A stretch of 64,000 nucleotides of DNA, taken from positions 1,674,001-1,738,000 of the forward strand of contig NZ_CP019607.1 in assembly GCF_001998865.1 (NCBI RefSeq), given 5' to 3'. The notes under the pieces are model-generated. The model was given only the letters and a program-made list of their open reading frames with translations. It made no database searches and was not told the origin of the DNA. Position 1 is the first letter of the stretch; the number at the start of each line of letters is the position of its first letter. Made by a program: the position numbers and the translations under genes. The DNA comes from Tessaracoccus flavescens (GTDB lineage: Bacteria > Actinomycetota > Actinomycetes > Propionibacteriales > Propionibacteriaceae). Positions 34,684-45,600 of this stretch are shown in pieces.

Positions 34684-35451
34684 TCACTTCACGGCATCGG
34701 GCTCCCCAAGGTCCACGTCGATGTTGAGGACGCGCGTGGACGGCGTCGTCTGAGCAATGAGGACCGCCGCGCTCTCGGCCAAGCAGCGGGCAGACTTCAG
34801 GCGCAGGTCAGTGTCCTCGCCGCCGTGCATAGTTACGTGAGGGGCAATCGCGAACTCAATGGAGGCGCCGGTTTGTAGGTGCTTGACGATCTCCTTGTGG
34901 ATCCGGCGGCTGGTGCGTTGACGGCTCTGGTCTGTCTTTGCGTTGCGGTAGTTGCTCGCACGACGGGCTAGGTTGACTGACTCGCCGATGTAGAGGGTGT
35001 GCACGCCGTCATCGTCGCGTCCAAAATCGAAGCGGTAGAGGCCGGGCACGCGCGGCAGCCGCGGGAACTTGGGTAGCCCCTCGGCATCCAGAGTGATCGG
35101 GCCAGCTTTCAGCCACTGGAAGGTGACCTGTACGTCAACGTACTCCAAGACTTGGAGCGCAGCGGGGTCGACCCTCGCCCTACCACTGCCACTCCTCGGA
35201 CTCGCGGAGGTCAAGGCCTTACCCTGGCCGACGGAGAAGCCGAGGCGTTCGAGCAGGCGGCGGCTGCTCTGGGACTGGAAGCGACGTCGCTCGAGCCCGG
35301 TCGCGATTGCCATGACCTGCTTCACCGGCCAACGGACGCCGTCGACTTCAACCCAGTGCTCCTGGATCGATTCGGGTACGTGGCCAGCCAGCTTGCGACG
35401 GACGATGTCGGCGGTGAACTCGAAAGACCGACCGGCCAAGGTGAACTGCAT
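34684..35451 (-). CDS. GIY-YIG nuclease-like domain protein
   Basis: About 255 residues from MQFTLAGRSFEFTADIVRRK (ATG 35451; GTG 35529 is an alternative that adds 26 residues). The N-terminal half contains EHWVEVDGVRWPVKQVMAIA, a small domain often fused to nucleases. The C-terminal half shows the GIY-YIG pattern: GLYRFDFGRDDDGVHTLYIG, ESVNLARRASNYRN, a helix with RTSRRIHKEIVKHL, and a late Glu in CLAESAAVLIAQ. Cleavage of DNA or RNA is therefore possible. It lies between the coiled-coil gene and the Wadjet-like operon. Confidence 0.7.
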   Translation of the reverse strand: MQFTLAGRSFEFTADIVRRKLAGHVPESIQEHWVEVDGVRWPVKQVMAIATGLERRRFQSQSSRRLLERLGFSVGQGKALTSASPRSGSGRARVDPAALQVLEYVDVQVTFQWLKAGPITLDAEGLPKFPRLPRVPGLYRFDFGRDDDGVHTLYIGESVNLARRASNYRNAKTDQSRQRTSRRIHKEIVKHLQTGASIEFAIAPHVTMHGGEDTDLRLKSARCLAESAAVLIAQTTPSTRVLNIDVDLGEPDAVK

Positions 35452-35586
35452 GCTCCACTTTACAACGGTGGCTCGTCCCTCGACCGCCCTTGGGCGTGCG
35501 CCGATTGGTAGCGGGTAGGCCAAGAGCACCTGCCGATGGAGTTCCAGTCCTCACCGGCCGAATCGCCCACCCAGCCCCTCCACGCC

Positions 35587-35592
35587 TAAGCT
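35587..35592 (+). promoter_or_regulatory. Leaderless -10 box of the jet operon
   Basis: TAAGCT lies 8 bp before the ATG at 35601, the typical spacing for a leaderless actinobacterial transcript. No Shine-Dalgarno is present. A similar TAGGCT lies 6 bp before the ATG at 42624. Confidence 0.5.
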
Positions 35593-35600
35593 AACTCCCG

Positions 35601-37079
35601 ATGTCCAACACGCGTGCGGAGGCCGCCTACCGGCGTTCAGTCGCGGCCTTCAGGAACCCGATGCTCGACCTGCTCCACGGTCGATACGCCCCCTTCGTCG
35701 TCGCCGCGCTCTCGGTCGTGTTCACCCCCGACCGACCGACCGTCGCCGTCTCCGACGCCCACGCCGAGATCGGCGAGACCATCGACCAGCTCCGCGCCGC
35801 CGGCTATGACGACGACGAGCGACGACTCCCCTCAGGTACCGCCCGCGAGATCTGCCGACACTGGGTCAAGGTCGGCTGGCTCGTCCCGCAGATCGAGGAC
35901 GACGTCGAGGTCTACCGGCTCTCCGCCCAGGCCGTCGGAGCGCTCGAGGTCGCTGGCCGCGCAGGCGGCGGCCGCACCCGCGTCACCAAGTCCCGCGTCC
36001 GCACCCTGCTCGAGTCCGTCGACCGGCTCAGCCTCGACGCCGACGACAACCCCGAGGTGCGCCTCGCCAAGCTCCGCAAGGAACGCGACGACCTCGACGC
36101 CGAGATCGCCCGCCTCGAGGGCGGCGGCCCCGTCGAACCGGCCGACGAGGAGCAGCTGCTCGAGGAGGCGGAGAACATCCTCCACCTCGCCCGCGAGCTG
36201 CCCGCCGACTTCTCCCGCGTCGCCGAGTCCATCAAGGCCATGCAGCGCGACGTCGTCACCGATCTGCGCCAGGACATCCGCCCCACCGGCGAGGTCCTGC
36301 GCGAGTACCTCCAACGCGGCCAGCACGTCATGCAGGCCACCCCCGAGGGCCGCGCGTTCGCGGGGGCGCTTCGCCTGATCGGCGAGCCCGAACACATCGA
36401 CCAACTCTCCAACCAGCTCGCCGCCCTCATGGCCAAGCCGTTCGCCCGACTCCTCGACGACGAACAGCGCGCCGACCTGCGCGCCATCAGCCGCCGCGTC
36501 GAGCTCGGCGTCGAAGAGGTCCTGGCCGCGCAGCGCCGGGCAAGCCACGTCATCACCGCCCAGGTCCGCACCCACGACCCCATCCGCGACCGCCAGGTCG
36601 ACGACCTCCTCCGCGACGTCATGGCCGGCCTCCAGACCTGGATGCAGACCTCCCGCCCCGGCGACCGCATCGACCCGCTGCGCAGCTTCCCCGTCGCCGA
36701 CGTCGGCCACCTCCGCCAGTCGCTCAGCGACATCCGCCCACCCGGCGCGCCCGACCCGCTGCGTGACGGCGAGGACGACGACGTCGACTTCCTCGACGCC
36801 GACGAGCGCTCCTGGGGCGGCCCCCACTACGTCGAGCTCGAGAAGTACGTCGCCACCCTCGGCGACGACTTCGACCTGGCAAGCGCCTTCGAGGGCGGGT
36901 CCCGCGAGGTCCGCCGTCCCGTCGACCTGCTGGGCCTGCTCGAGATCGCCCACCGCAACGGCATGACGGAGGGCGACGACGTCTCCATCGTCGAGGCCCT
37001 CCGCCCCGACGGCACGAGCCGCCGCTTCGCTTTCGGCGCCGTCACCGCCCGCACCACCAAGGAGCACCCGCATGACTGA
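35601..37079 (+). CDS. jetA: Wadjet defence protein JetA (DUF3375, MksF-like kleisin)
   Basis: The 492-residue protein matches DUF3375: an N-terminal winged-helix/kleisin region ([40 protein letters not shown]), an arginine-rich helical middle with a coiled coil ([18 protein letters not shown]), and [20 protein letters not shown] plus [20 protein letters not shown]. The C-terminus has a conserved region near [20 protein letters not shown]. In type I Wadjet, JetA bridges the SMC-like JetC dimer and JetB. It overlaps jetB by 8 bp, as in complete operons. Leaderless start at 35601. Confidence 0.9.
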   Translation: MSNTRAEAAYRRSVAAFRNPMLDLLHGRYAPFVVAALSVVFTPDRPTVAVSDAHAEIGETIDQLRAAGYDDDERRLPSGTAREICRHWVKVGWLVPQIEDDVEVYRLSAQAVGALEVAGRAGGGRTRVTKSRVRTLLESVDRLSLDADDNPEVRLAKLRKERDDLDAEIARLEGGGPVEPADEEQLLEEAENILHLARELPADFSRVAESIKAMQRDVVTDLRQDIRPTGEVLREYLQRGQHVMQATPEGRAFAGALRLIGEPEHIDQLSNQLAALMAKPFARLLDDEQRADLRAISRRVELGVEEVLAAQRRASHVITAQVRTHDPIRDRQVDDLLRDVMAGLQTWMQTSRPGDRIDPLRSFPVADVGHLRQSLSDIRPPGAPDPLRDGEDDDVDFLDADERSWGGPHYVELEKYVATLGDDFDLASAFEGGSREVRRPVDLLGLLEIAHRNGMTEGDDVSIVEALRPDGTSRRFAFGAVTARTTKEHPHD

Positions 37080-37953
37080 CGAGGTCCAGACCGACGCCGT
37101 GGCCGACGAGGTCACCGGCTTCATCGCGCCCGTCGCCATGGAGAACGACCCCGGCGAACTCTTCGCAGGCGACCGCGGCGTCCTCGACCACGACATCCGC
37201 CGCGTCCTCGTCCGCCTCCTCCAGCGCCGCTTCGTGCTCAAGGACCGCAGCCGCGACGACTGGAAGGTCCTGCTCGACAACCAGCAGGTCATCGAGTCGC
37301 GCCTCAACGACCTGTTCGTCCGCCTCGAGATCGACCACGACCGCGGCGTCGCCTACAAGTCGCAGGTCCGATCCGACGAGATGGAGGTCCCCATCCTCCT
37401 GCGCGACGACGCCTACAGCCGCGCCGAGACCCTCGTCCTCGTGCACCTGCGCACCGTCTACCAGCGCGAATCCAGCGCGGGGGAGCAGTCGGCCCGCGTC
37501 GACGTCGAGGAGGTCGAGCAGACGGTGCTCACCTACTTCGCCGAATCCGACGGCAACACCGCCCGCCGCCAGAAGGCCATCCGCGGCGCCCTGCAGCGAC
37601 TGCGCAACGAGGGCGTCATCGAGGAGGAATCCGAGGGCCGCTACCGGATCAGCTCCCTGGTCGAGATCGTGCTCAGCTCCGAGCGACTCCGCGAGCTCGC
37701 CGCCTGGCTCCGCGACACCGCCGAGACCCGCAACCGTCCCGTCGACGAGTCCCCCACCGACGCCGTCGACGACGAAGACTCCGAGGACGAGGATGACGAG
37801 CTCGGCCAGGTCGACGAGTCCGAGTTCGACGCCGGCGACCCCCTCGCCGAGCGCCCCGAGACGGATGACGAAGCCGAGGACGAGGCCGACGACGGCCCCG
37901 ACCCCCGCACCCAGCCGCAGCTGGGCGACGACGAGGAAGGAGACACGCTGTGA
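37072..37953 (+). CDS. jetB: Wadjet defence protein JetB (DUF4194, MksE-like)
   Basis: The 293-residue protein contains tandem winged-helix DUF4194 features: [60 protein letters not shown] and [20 protein letters not shown]. After about residue 225 it has a long, extremely acidic tail ([20 protein letters not shown] onward, ~60 residues) that is longer than needed for the fold. It is the MksE-like subunit that binds JetA. Its stop overlaps the jetC start by 4 bp. The acidic tail might mimic DNA or keep the complex off DNA; this is inference. Confidence 0.9.
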   Translation: MTDEVQTDAVADEVTGFIAPVAMENDPGELFAGDRGVLDHDIRRVLVRLLQRRFVLKDRSRDDWKVLLDNQQVIESRLNDLFVRLEIDHDRGVAYKSQVRSDEMEVPILLRDDAYSRAETLVLVHLRTVYQRESSAGEQSARVDVEEVEQTVLTYFAESDGNTARRQKAIRGALQRLRNEGVIEEESEGRYRISSLVEIVLSSERLRELAAWLRDTAETRNRPVDESPTDAVDDEDSEDEDDELGQVDESEFDAGDPLAERPETDDEAEDEADDGPDPRTQPQLGDDEEGDTL

Positions 37954-40900
37954 CCATGCTCGACACCCTCTTCGGGCTCATCCCCGCCGCCTCCCGCATG
38001 CAGCAGTGGGTCGCCGAGGACCTCCAACTGGTCAATTGGGGCGGCTACGACGGCTACCACCGCGTCCGCTTCGCCCCCACCGCCACCATGCTCTGTGGCG
38101 GCTCCGGCTCCGGCAAGTCCACCCTCATGGACGCCTACATCGCCCTGATGATGCCGCACACCACCCCGTTCAACGGCGCCTCCAACGGCGCGGTCACCGG
38201 CCGCCCCCGCGGCCAGGAGCAGCGCAACATCGTCTCCTACGGCCGCGGAAAGCTCGACGAGTCCCGCACCGACGAGGGCAGCACCAAGATGCGCGTCCTC
38301 CGCGGCGACGGCACCGACACCTGGACCGCCGTCGCCATGACCTGGGCCGACCACGACGGCGCCCGCTTCACCGCCGTGCGCGCCTGGTACATCCCGACGT
38401 CGGCTCGCATCCTCGACGACACCGTGCGGATCCGCGCCACCTTCGACGGCGACTTCGACCTGCGCCAGCTCCAGCAGGCCGCCACCCATCGGCTCAGCGA
38501 CTCCTCCGTCCGCGCCACCGGCCTCGAGACGGTCGGCACCGACCGCGAGTTCTCCGCAAAGCTCCACGCCGCGCTCGGCATCGGCGCCGCCGGCTCCGGC
38601 AACAAGGCGATGAGCCTGCTCGCCCGCATCCAGGCAGGCCAGCAGATCACCACCGTCGACGACCTCTACAAGAAGATGGTCCTCGAGGAGCCCGAGACGC
38701 TTGCCACTGCCGACGCTGTCGTCGCCCACTTCGACGGCCTCGACTCCACCCGCAACCGGATGCTGACGGCGCGCCAGCAGGTCCGCGCCCTCGAACCCAT
38801 CCGCGGCCTGAAGGCCAGGATCGTCGACGCCGCGGAACGCATGCGCCTGATCGGCGCCGTCGGCCACTTCAACGACCCCTCCTCCCTCGCCGCGCTCTGG
38901 CAGGCGAGCCGACGCCAGGACCTGCTTCACGACGTCGAGACCGAGCTGCGCGCCCGCAAGCTCGGCGCCGACCAGGCAGTCCGCGAGAAGCAGGAACTCG
39001 CCAAGGCTGCCGAGGCCGAGCGCGACGGCATGTCCGAGGTCCTGCGCACCTCCGGCGGTGACCAGCTCGACACCGCCCAGCGCGAGCTGCGCGACGTCGA
39101 ACGCCGCGCCACCGAGGTCGAACGCCAGCGCGAACGCCTCGACGCCGCCCTCGCGACGCTGGGCGTCGAGATCAAGAGCGGCAAGCAGTTCGCCGCCCTC
39201 GCCGACCGTGCCCGCCTCGCGCTCGCCGACGGCGACTCCAAGTCCGGCGCCCGCGACGCCTACGCCGAGGCCCGAGCCGCCCGCACCGCCGCCGAGCGTG
39301 AGGTCGCTGAGCTTGAGGCCGAACGCCGTCGCACCCAGACCCGCAGCGACAACATCCCCGCCGCCCTGCACGAGTCGCGCGAGCTACTCGCCAAGGCCGC
39401 GGGGCTCAGCACCGACGACCTGCCGTTCGTCGGCGAGCTGATCGAGGTGCGCACCGAGTTCGAGCCGTGGCGCGAGGCGTTCAACCTGGCGCTCGGCGGC
39501 TTCGCGACGACGCTGCTGATCGACTCCGACCGGCTGCCGCTGTTCCGCACCGCCATCAACTCCGTCCGCACCCCCGTCCGGCTCCGCTACGAGGGCGTCC
39601 CCGTCGGGCAGCCGCTGTCGCCGCCGCGCGACGACCGCACCCTCCCCGGCCGGCTCGACTACAAGCCGTCGCCGTTCACCGGCTGGCTGCAGGACCGCCT
39701 CGTCGACCGCTTCTCCTTCGTCTGCGTCACCGCCCCCGAGGAGCTCAAGCGCCACTCGACCGCGCTGACCATGAGCGGCCAGATGTCGCAGGGAAGCCGC
39801 GGCGCGCACGGCGGCCACGGTCGCTCGAACGTGCTCGGCTTTTCCAACCAGCGCCGCCTGCTCGACCTCGCCGCCCAGATCGACGACGCCCGCTGGCGCC
39901 TGGGCGACGCCATCGACGCGCTCGACGCGGCCGCGAATTCGCTCGACGCGATCGACGCGCGCAACGCCGCCTACGGGGTCGTCGCGGACCTGACCTGGGA
40001 CCAGGTCGACGTCGACGCACTCGAGGACGAGCGTCGCCGCTGGCACGGCGTCATCGAGGAGGTCACCACCGGGAACCCGACCATCGCCCGCATCCAGCAG
40101 CAGATCGCCAAGGCGCAGGAGAAGGTCACCGCGCTGCGGGAGGACATCGGTCGTGCCAAGCACGAACGCGACCGCCTCGCCGACAAGTGGGGCCAGGTGA
40201 TGGAGGAGGTCGACGCCGCAGACGAGACCCTCGAGGCCGCCGGCGACGCAGGGATCGAGCTGACCGAGGAGCAGGCCGCTTACCTCGACCGCCAGTTCGA
40301 CGTCCCCGACGGCGAACGTTCGACCTCCGCCTCCGACGAGCTGCGCCGCTTCGACGCGGCGCTGGAGAACGCCGCCCAGCGGCTGTCGGCCGACCAGCGC
40401 AACGCGCAGGAGACCCTGGGGGAGCAGCGCGAGACGCTGCGCCGCACCCTCGCCACGTTCCTCGACCGCTGGCCCAACCCGAACCTGCTCGCCGACCCGG
40501 ATGGCGGCGTCGAGGACTTCGAACGGATCCTCGAGGACCTCGAGACCAGCGGCCTGCACGAGCTGGAGGCCGAGTGGCGCGACTCGCTGCTCAACCTGTC
40601 GGGCAACGACCTGACCAACCTCGACTCGACGCTCGGCCGGTCGCTGCGCGAGATCCGGGAGCGGATCGAGCCGATCAACCTGATCATGCAGGACCTGCCC
40701 TTCTACGACGACGACCACCGGCTGCAGATCGCCACGCGCGAGAACCAGTCGGTCGTGAGGTCGCGGTTCCGCAAGGAACTGCGCGACGTGCGGGCCCTGA
40801 TCGAGGCGGCGTCGTCTGACGAGGAGCGCGAGGCGGCGTACACGCGGATGTCGAAGCTGATCGACCGGATCCGCCGCACCGCACCCGACTTCTCCGACCT

Positions 40901-41303
40901 GATCGACGTGCGCAACCACGTCCGGGTCAGCGCGGAGCGGGTCGACGCCGTCACGAAGAAGCACGTGGCGCTGTATGACCACATCGGCGAGAAGTCGGGC
41001 GGCGAGTCGCAGGAGCTGATCGCCTTCATCGTCGGCGCGGCCCTGCGCTACCAGCTGGGCGACGCGGGGTCGGAGCGCCCGCGTTACGCCCCGGTGTTCC
41101 TCGACGAGGCCCTGATCAAGGCCGACGCCCACTTCACCGCCCGCGCGATCGGCGCGTGGAGGGGGCTGGGCTTCCAGTTGATCATCGGCGCGCCGAACGA
41201 CAAGTACAGCGCGATCGAGCCGCACGTGGACGTGGAGTACGACATCTTGAAGGACACCCAGGGTCGGTCGTGGGCGAAGCCCAAGGTGGGTTTGGCGGGC
41301 TGA
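37950..41303 (+). CDS. jetC: Wadjet defence protein JetC (SMC/MukB-like ATPase)
   Basis: The 1117-residue protein begins with GTG at 37950. It has Walker A near residue 45-52 in [20 protein letters not shown], two long coiled-coil arms ([40 protein letters not shown]) and a hinge-like middle (~480-620). The C-terminal head has the signature [19 protein letters not shown] and Walker [12 protein letters not shown]. This is the motor that recognises and loops small circular DNA in type I Wadjet. In complete systems the next gene is jetD, a Toprim nuclease. Here 41304-41552 is non-coding and no DUF3322/DUF2220 protein follows. Confidence 0.92.
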   Translation: MTMLDTLFGLIPAASRMQQWVAEDLQLVNWGGYDGYHRVRFAPTATMLCGGSGSGKSTLMDAYIALMMPHTTPFNGASNGAVTGRPRGQEQRNIVSYGRGKLDESRTDEGSTKMRVLRGDGTDTWTAVAMTWADHDGARFTAVRAWYIPTSARILDDTVRIRATFDGDFDLRQLQQAATHRLSDSSVRATGLETVGTDREFSAKLHAALGIGAAGSGNKAMSLLARIQAGQQITTVDDLYKKMVLEEPETLATADAVVAHFDGLDSTRNRMLTARQQVRALEPIRGLKARIVDAAERMRLIGAVGHFNDPSSLAALWQASRRQDLLHDVETELRARKLGADQAVREKQELAKAAEAERDGMSEVLRTSGGDQLDTAQRELRDVERRATEVERQRERLDAALATLGVEIKSGKQFAALADRARLALADGDSKSGARDAYAEARAARTAAEREVAELEAERRRTQTRSDNIPAALHESRELLAKAAGLSTDDLPFVGELIEVRTEFEPWREAFNLALGGFATTLLIDSDRLPLFRTAINSVRTPVRLRYEGVPVGQPLSPPRDDRTLPGRLDYKPSPFTGWLQDRLVDRFSFVCVTAPEELKRHSTALTMSGQMSQGSRGAHGGHGRSNVLGFSNQRRLLDLAAQIDDARWRLGDAIDALDAAANSLDAIDARNAAYGVVADLTWDQVDVDALEDERRRWHGVIEEVTTGNPTIARIQQQIAKAQEKVTALREDIGRAKHERDRLADKWGQVMEEVDAADETLEAAGDAGIELTEEQAAYLDRQFDVPDGERSTSASDELRRFDAALENAAQRLSADQRNAQETLGEQRETLRRTLATFLDRWPNPNLLADPDGGVEDFERILEDLETSGLHELEAEWRDSLLNLSGNDLTNLDSTLGRSLREIRERIEPINLIMQDLPFYDDDHRLQIATRENQSVVRSRFRKELRDVRALIEAASSDEEREAAYTRMSKLIDRIRRTAPDFSDLIDVRNHVRVSAERVDAVTKKHVALYDHIGEKSGGESQELIAFIVGAALRYQLGDAGSERPRYAPVFLDEALIKADAHFTARAIGAWRGLGFQLIIGAPNDKYSAIEPHVDVEYDILKDTQGRSWAKPKVGLAG

Positions 41304-41552
41304 GGTGGGCGCCCAGGTGAGGTTCCGAGTTCACGAATCACGATAGAGGCATCCTTCTTCGCCGGGTCCCTGCATGCGTCACCTCCACCGGCACGGTGGC
41401 TCTGCACAGCCCAGCAGCTGCTAGTCGCGTACTTTTGGTTACCGACTTGTCCTAAACAGGTTGACAACGTCCAAGATCCGCGAGAATCCGAGAAGCAGCA
41501 CGCGCTCCGGAAGACCTGAGCGGGCAATCGCGACAGTAAGGTAAGGGGGCTG

Positions 41553-41875
41553 ATGCCAACGATCGAGGGCCAGGTACGCGCCGCCAGCGAGGCCATCGAG
41601 AGGAACATCTCGATGATCACGGCCGACCGCGGGTTCTTGTCGAAGAACGTGCTGCAGTACCTCCGCGACCTTGTTGAAGCGATGATCGTTTGGGCGCACA
41701 CCGGCGATCCGACGCAGCGCTTCACATATAAGACCCAGTTCGACCTGGCGCGAGACTTCGCGAAGGCGGCAGGCTAAGTATCGGCCACTGACGCGCTTTA
41801 ACGCGATGCTGCAGGTCAGCGTGTCGCACTTCACGCTCGACGAGGATCCTTCTGAGCGACTCATGCTGAAGTAGG
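41553..41875 (+). pseudogene. Decayed N-terminal fragment of a large uncharacterised protein
   Basis: From the ATG at 41553 the frame reads MPTIEGQVRAASEAIERNIS, MITADRGFLSKNVLQYLRDL and FTYKTQFDLARDFAKAAG, then stops at 41777. In the next frame it continues without a gap as YRPLTRFNAMLQVSVSHFTL and DEDPSERLMLK, stopping near 41875. The two halves look like one continuous N-terminal domain with a 1-bp frameshift followed by truncation. I recall similar N-termini on large island-borne proteins but cannot name the family. A GTAAGG-rich stretch precedes the start. Confidence 0.55.
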
Positions 41876-41876
41876 G

Positions 41877-41990
41877 ACCCGCCGTGACCCGCAGCGTCGA
41901 GTTCCGCGACGAGCTGCCCACCACCCTCGTCGGCAAGATCGCCTACACCCAGCTCGAACAGGAGGAGACGGCGCAGCCGGCCGGGGCGTG
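41877..41990 (+). pseudogene. C-terminal fragment of a long-chain fatty acid-CoA ligase
   Basis: The frame reads VTRSVEFRDELPTTLVGKIA then YTQLEQEE and ends at the TGA at 41988. The pattern R-x-VEFRDELP-T-x-VGK-x-x-x-x-x-L is the canonical C-terminus of AMP-forming acyl-CoA synthetases, including the catalytic lysine region. No other part of the gene is present. It marks a junction where accessory DNA to the left meets host chromosome. Confidence 0.75.
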
Positions 41991-42003
41991 ACACGATGGC
42001 GGC

Positions 42004-42519
42004 ATGTCGATCACCATCGTCTCCGGGCTGCCGGGCTCCGGAAAGAGCACCGTCGCGAGGGCGCTCGCCGAGCGTCGGGACCGCGGCGTCCACCTCGACA
42101 CCGACGACGTCGGCGAGCGGTTCGTCGTGTCGGGCGCCGTCCTGCCCGGACAGGACCCGGGAGACGAGGCCGAGGCCCAGTTGGCCCTGCGGAGGCTGAA
42201 CCTGGCCGACCTGGCGCGCAACTTCGCCGACGCCGGCTTCGACGTCGCGATCTCCGACGTCGTGCTGTGGCCCGCGCTGTGGGAGGAGTACGTGCGGCGG
42301 CTCGGGCCGTCGCTGCTGCTGGTGATCCTGACCCCGAGCCTCGAGGCCATCGCCGAGCGCGACGCGGGTCGCGCCAAACAGGTCGCCGCGCACTGGACCC
42401 ACCTCAAGGCCGACCTCGACGCCTGGACCGAAGCCCCCGGTCTCCGCCTCGACACCACCGGCCAGAGGGTCGACGACACCGTCGCGGCGGTCGAAGGGTG
42501 GCTGTCGAGCGGGCGCTGA
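42004..42519 (+). CDS. Small P-loop kinase/ATPase (AAA_33-like)
   Basis: The 171-residue protein has Walker A in IVSGLPGSGKSTVARALAER, an acidic pair in VHLDTDDVGERFVV, a helical lid and the strand LLLVILTPSLEAIAERDAGR. It resembles gluconate-/chloramphenicol phosphotransferase-like small kinases that phosphorylate a small molecule or nucleoside. It starts 13 bp after the acyl-CoA ligase fragment stop. No Shine-Dalgarno is obvious. Substrate unknown. Confidence 0.75.
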   Translation: MSITIVSGLPGSGKSTVARALAERRDRGVHLDTDDVGERFVVSGAVLPGQDPGDEAEAQLALRRLNLADLARNFADAGFDVAISDVVLWPALWEEYVRRLGPSLLLVILTPSLEAIAERDAGRAKQVAAHWTHLKADLDAWTEAPGLRLDTTGQRVDDTVAAVEGWLSSGR

Positions 42520-42623
42520 CCTGCGGGGTGCGTCGACCCGTTGGGCCGCCACGGCGAGGCCTCCCGACGGGCCGCCAGGTCGACGGCCCCGGTGGCGGCC
42601 CGGCCGACGCCTAGGCTTGTCCC

Positions 42624-45600
42624 ATGGAAGATTGGACGCTCGCCTCCTCGCTCGTGCGACGGTGGGCGCGGGCGCCGCTCGATCCGCAGGTCAACATCCC
42701 GGGGCTCGAGGCGCTGCTCGAGGAGGCCGGCTCCATCCGCGACCCGCGACTGCGCGGGGAGGTCGAGCAGCTTTTCCGGATCTCGCGCGCCTCCTTCCAG
42801 GACCCGGCGCCCCGACCGGAGCCCGCCCGAGGCGACGACGTGCTGACCGCCGTCAACCTGATCTCCCGCATGATGTGGGGCGCGCACGATGCGGGTGCCT
42901 CGCCGTCCGACGAAGGCATCTCCGCCCTCGCGGCCGAGCTCGACGACCTGGCCTCCGCGTCCGCGGAACTGGCCGCCCTCGACCTGACCGATCTCTGCCG
43001 CTCGCAGGCGATCGGCCGACTCGTCCGCTACGGATCGGACGGCGTCTCCCCGGCCAGGCTCGACCTGCTGCGCCGGCTCTTCGCGCTCGACCCGGCGACC
43101 GTCATGCCGCGCGCCTACCTGATGGCGCTGTCCCCGTTCGCCGAGTCGGTGGTGACCGCGGGACGCGCCGACCTCTGGCAGGAGATCGTCACCGACTTCC
43201 GCGCACGCGTCGGCGACCAGGTGCCGGGCGACATCCTGATGACGCTCGCCTCGCTCGCCCTCCCCGTCGTCAGTGACGACTCGCGCTGGTACCGCGCCGA
43301 ACAGACCTGGGACCAGGCCGAACTCCTCCTCGACGACGCCCGCCGCGGCGTCGAGCCTCTTCCCGCCCCCTACACCGACCCACTCAGCGTCGACCTCGGC
43401 CTCGCCTACCTGCGCAACCGCGACCTCGACGAGAGGCCCTTCCTCGACGTCGTCACCGAGGTCTACGACCGGCTCTACGCCCGCGTGCAGACGGTGTCGC
43501 GCCCGGACCTGCTCACCCAGTTCGCGCTCTTCCTCGCCAGGCTGCGCGTCAACCCCAGGCACGCCGCGACAATCGCCCGCGACTGGGCCGACCGCGCCCT
43601 GCTCGACCAGACGGCCTCCCGCGACGACCAGGTCGAGGGCCTCGCCGAACGGTTCGACTCCGCCCTCGGCATCACCCGCGCCATGGAACTGGTGCTCAAC
43701 CTCCGCGGAGGAGACGACGACCGCGTGATGGCCGTCGTCGACGCCGCCGCCCCTGACCAGCTGCCCTCCAGCCTCGAGTTGATCGTCGGCGAAGGAAGGA
43801 GCCCCGGCCTCGCCGAGCGACTCGACGCGGCGGGTCGCGCCAACGCCGACCCGCACCTCGGCACCGCGCTGCGCCTCACCGCCGCGGCCGTCCTCGCCAG
43901 GTCCGATCCGGCGGCGGGCACCGAGCGCTTCGGCGAGCTCGGAGGGCTCGGCAGCGGAGGCAGCGACGAGCCGGAGGACCTCGCCCGCTTCCGGTTCACC
44001 GTCTCCCAGGCCGTCATGCCCGAGTGGGAAAGCCCGCCGGAAGGGATTGAGCCCGTCGACGGCGTGCCCCTCGAGCTCTACTCGGATGACCCGTCGAAGC
44101 GGCTCTGGGCGGTCGAGAGCCAGTTCGGCGGCCCCGCCTTCATGAGCGCGCTTGCCCCGCTCGACATCTTCCGCGAGAACATCCCGGTCCTCGAGGAGCT
44201 CTACTCACGAGGCATCGCGGACATCGACGAGAACGTCGTCGAGGCGAGCGTCATCTTCGCCCGGCGCATCATCTACGGCTTCCAGCAGCACGACCTCCGC
44301 GACGAGTCGCTCACCTGGGCACGCCGCGTCGCCGCCGATCTGCAGCACGCGACAACGCCACGTGCGGTCCGCGCCAGGGTGCTCGCCCTGCACGACATCG
44401 TGCGCGAGGCCGAACGCCCCGAGGCCGAGCAGGCCGCGGGACTCATGCGCGAGCTCCTGCGCGACAACGACGCCGACTACGCCATCGTCGAGCGCGCCCT
44501 CCTGCTCCACACCACGCACGACTGGGAGGAGGACCTCGAGCCGAAGATGCGCACCTCCGAGGAGCTCATCCCGATGCTGATCGGGGCCATCGAGCACGAC
44601 GAGTACGAGCAGCAGGACTGGTCGAGCCTCATCCGCGACCACGCCATGTGGCTGTTCCACCGCTACGCCGACGCCTCCAACTGGACCGACGCCGTCCGGG
44701 TGGCGGGCATCTTCCTGCAGTGGCCCGGCGACACGTTGGTCTATGAGCTCAACGGCGTCGAGTCCGTGATCCTCCGGCTCCAGGGCCACCTCGTCGGCAT
44801 GGACCAGGTCACCGCGAACCTCGCCCACCGCCTGATCGACCAGGCCTGGGACCGGATCGGCGAACTCGGACAGCCGAGCGTCGCGCTCGTCGAGGCACGG
44901 GGAGCGGTCAACGCCGCCTCGGACCTGATCGAGCAGGACCCGGACGCCGGGTCGCTCGTCTATTGGGAGGCCCTTCCCCGCTACCGCCAGGCCATCGACG
45001 CCTACCTCGCCGACCGCGGAGACGAGCGCCGCCCGAACCTGCACGCCTCGCTCGCCCAGCACGCCTCCTCCGCCTTCACCCACGTCTGGGACCGCGACCA
45101 CGAGTCACAGGCCCCCGCCGGGACGAAGTGGCTGCGCACGGCCAGGGCCATCGTCGCCTTCCTCCGTGCAGGCACCCAGGACCTGGAGGTGGACGTCGAC
45201 CGCCACCTCGGCAGCATGGTGCAACTCGCCGCCCTTGGGCACGTGTTCCGGCCGCTCGACGACCGGGCACTGGTCGACGAACTGTACGAGAGGCTCGCCC
45301 CGCTCACCGATGTCGAGCGCGACGGGCAGCACCGCGTCGGGATCTTCCAGCTCCTCGCCGGGGTTGGTGGTCGGCTGGCCAGCCTCGAACGGGTGCAGGA
45401 GGTCGGCCAGGCGCTCGACGCCGAACGCAGGTCGGGCTCCAGGCGTCGGGCCGATCCTGGCCCACTGCTCGTGGCGCTCGCCGAGCTGCGCGCCGCCTAC
45501 GACGAGTCCGGCAACCAGGGACTGGCCGACGGCCTGGTCGAATGGTCGCGCTGGCTGCTGTACCAGTCGATGCTCGACGACGCCGCCACCCCTCGGCAGC

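Noticed and set aside
35832..37307. 491-codon minus-strand frame opposite jetA, and similar long frames opposite jetB-jetC
   Set aside because: High GC content creates long antisense frames. The plus-strand proteins carry DUF3375, DUF4194 and ABC motifs.
41304..42000. Hidden jetD gene after jetC
   Set aside because: All frames were read. Only a decayed N-terminal fragment and an acyl-CoA ligase tail are present; no Toprim or DUF3322-like motif.
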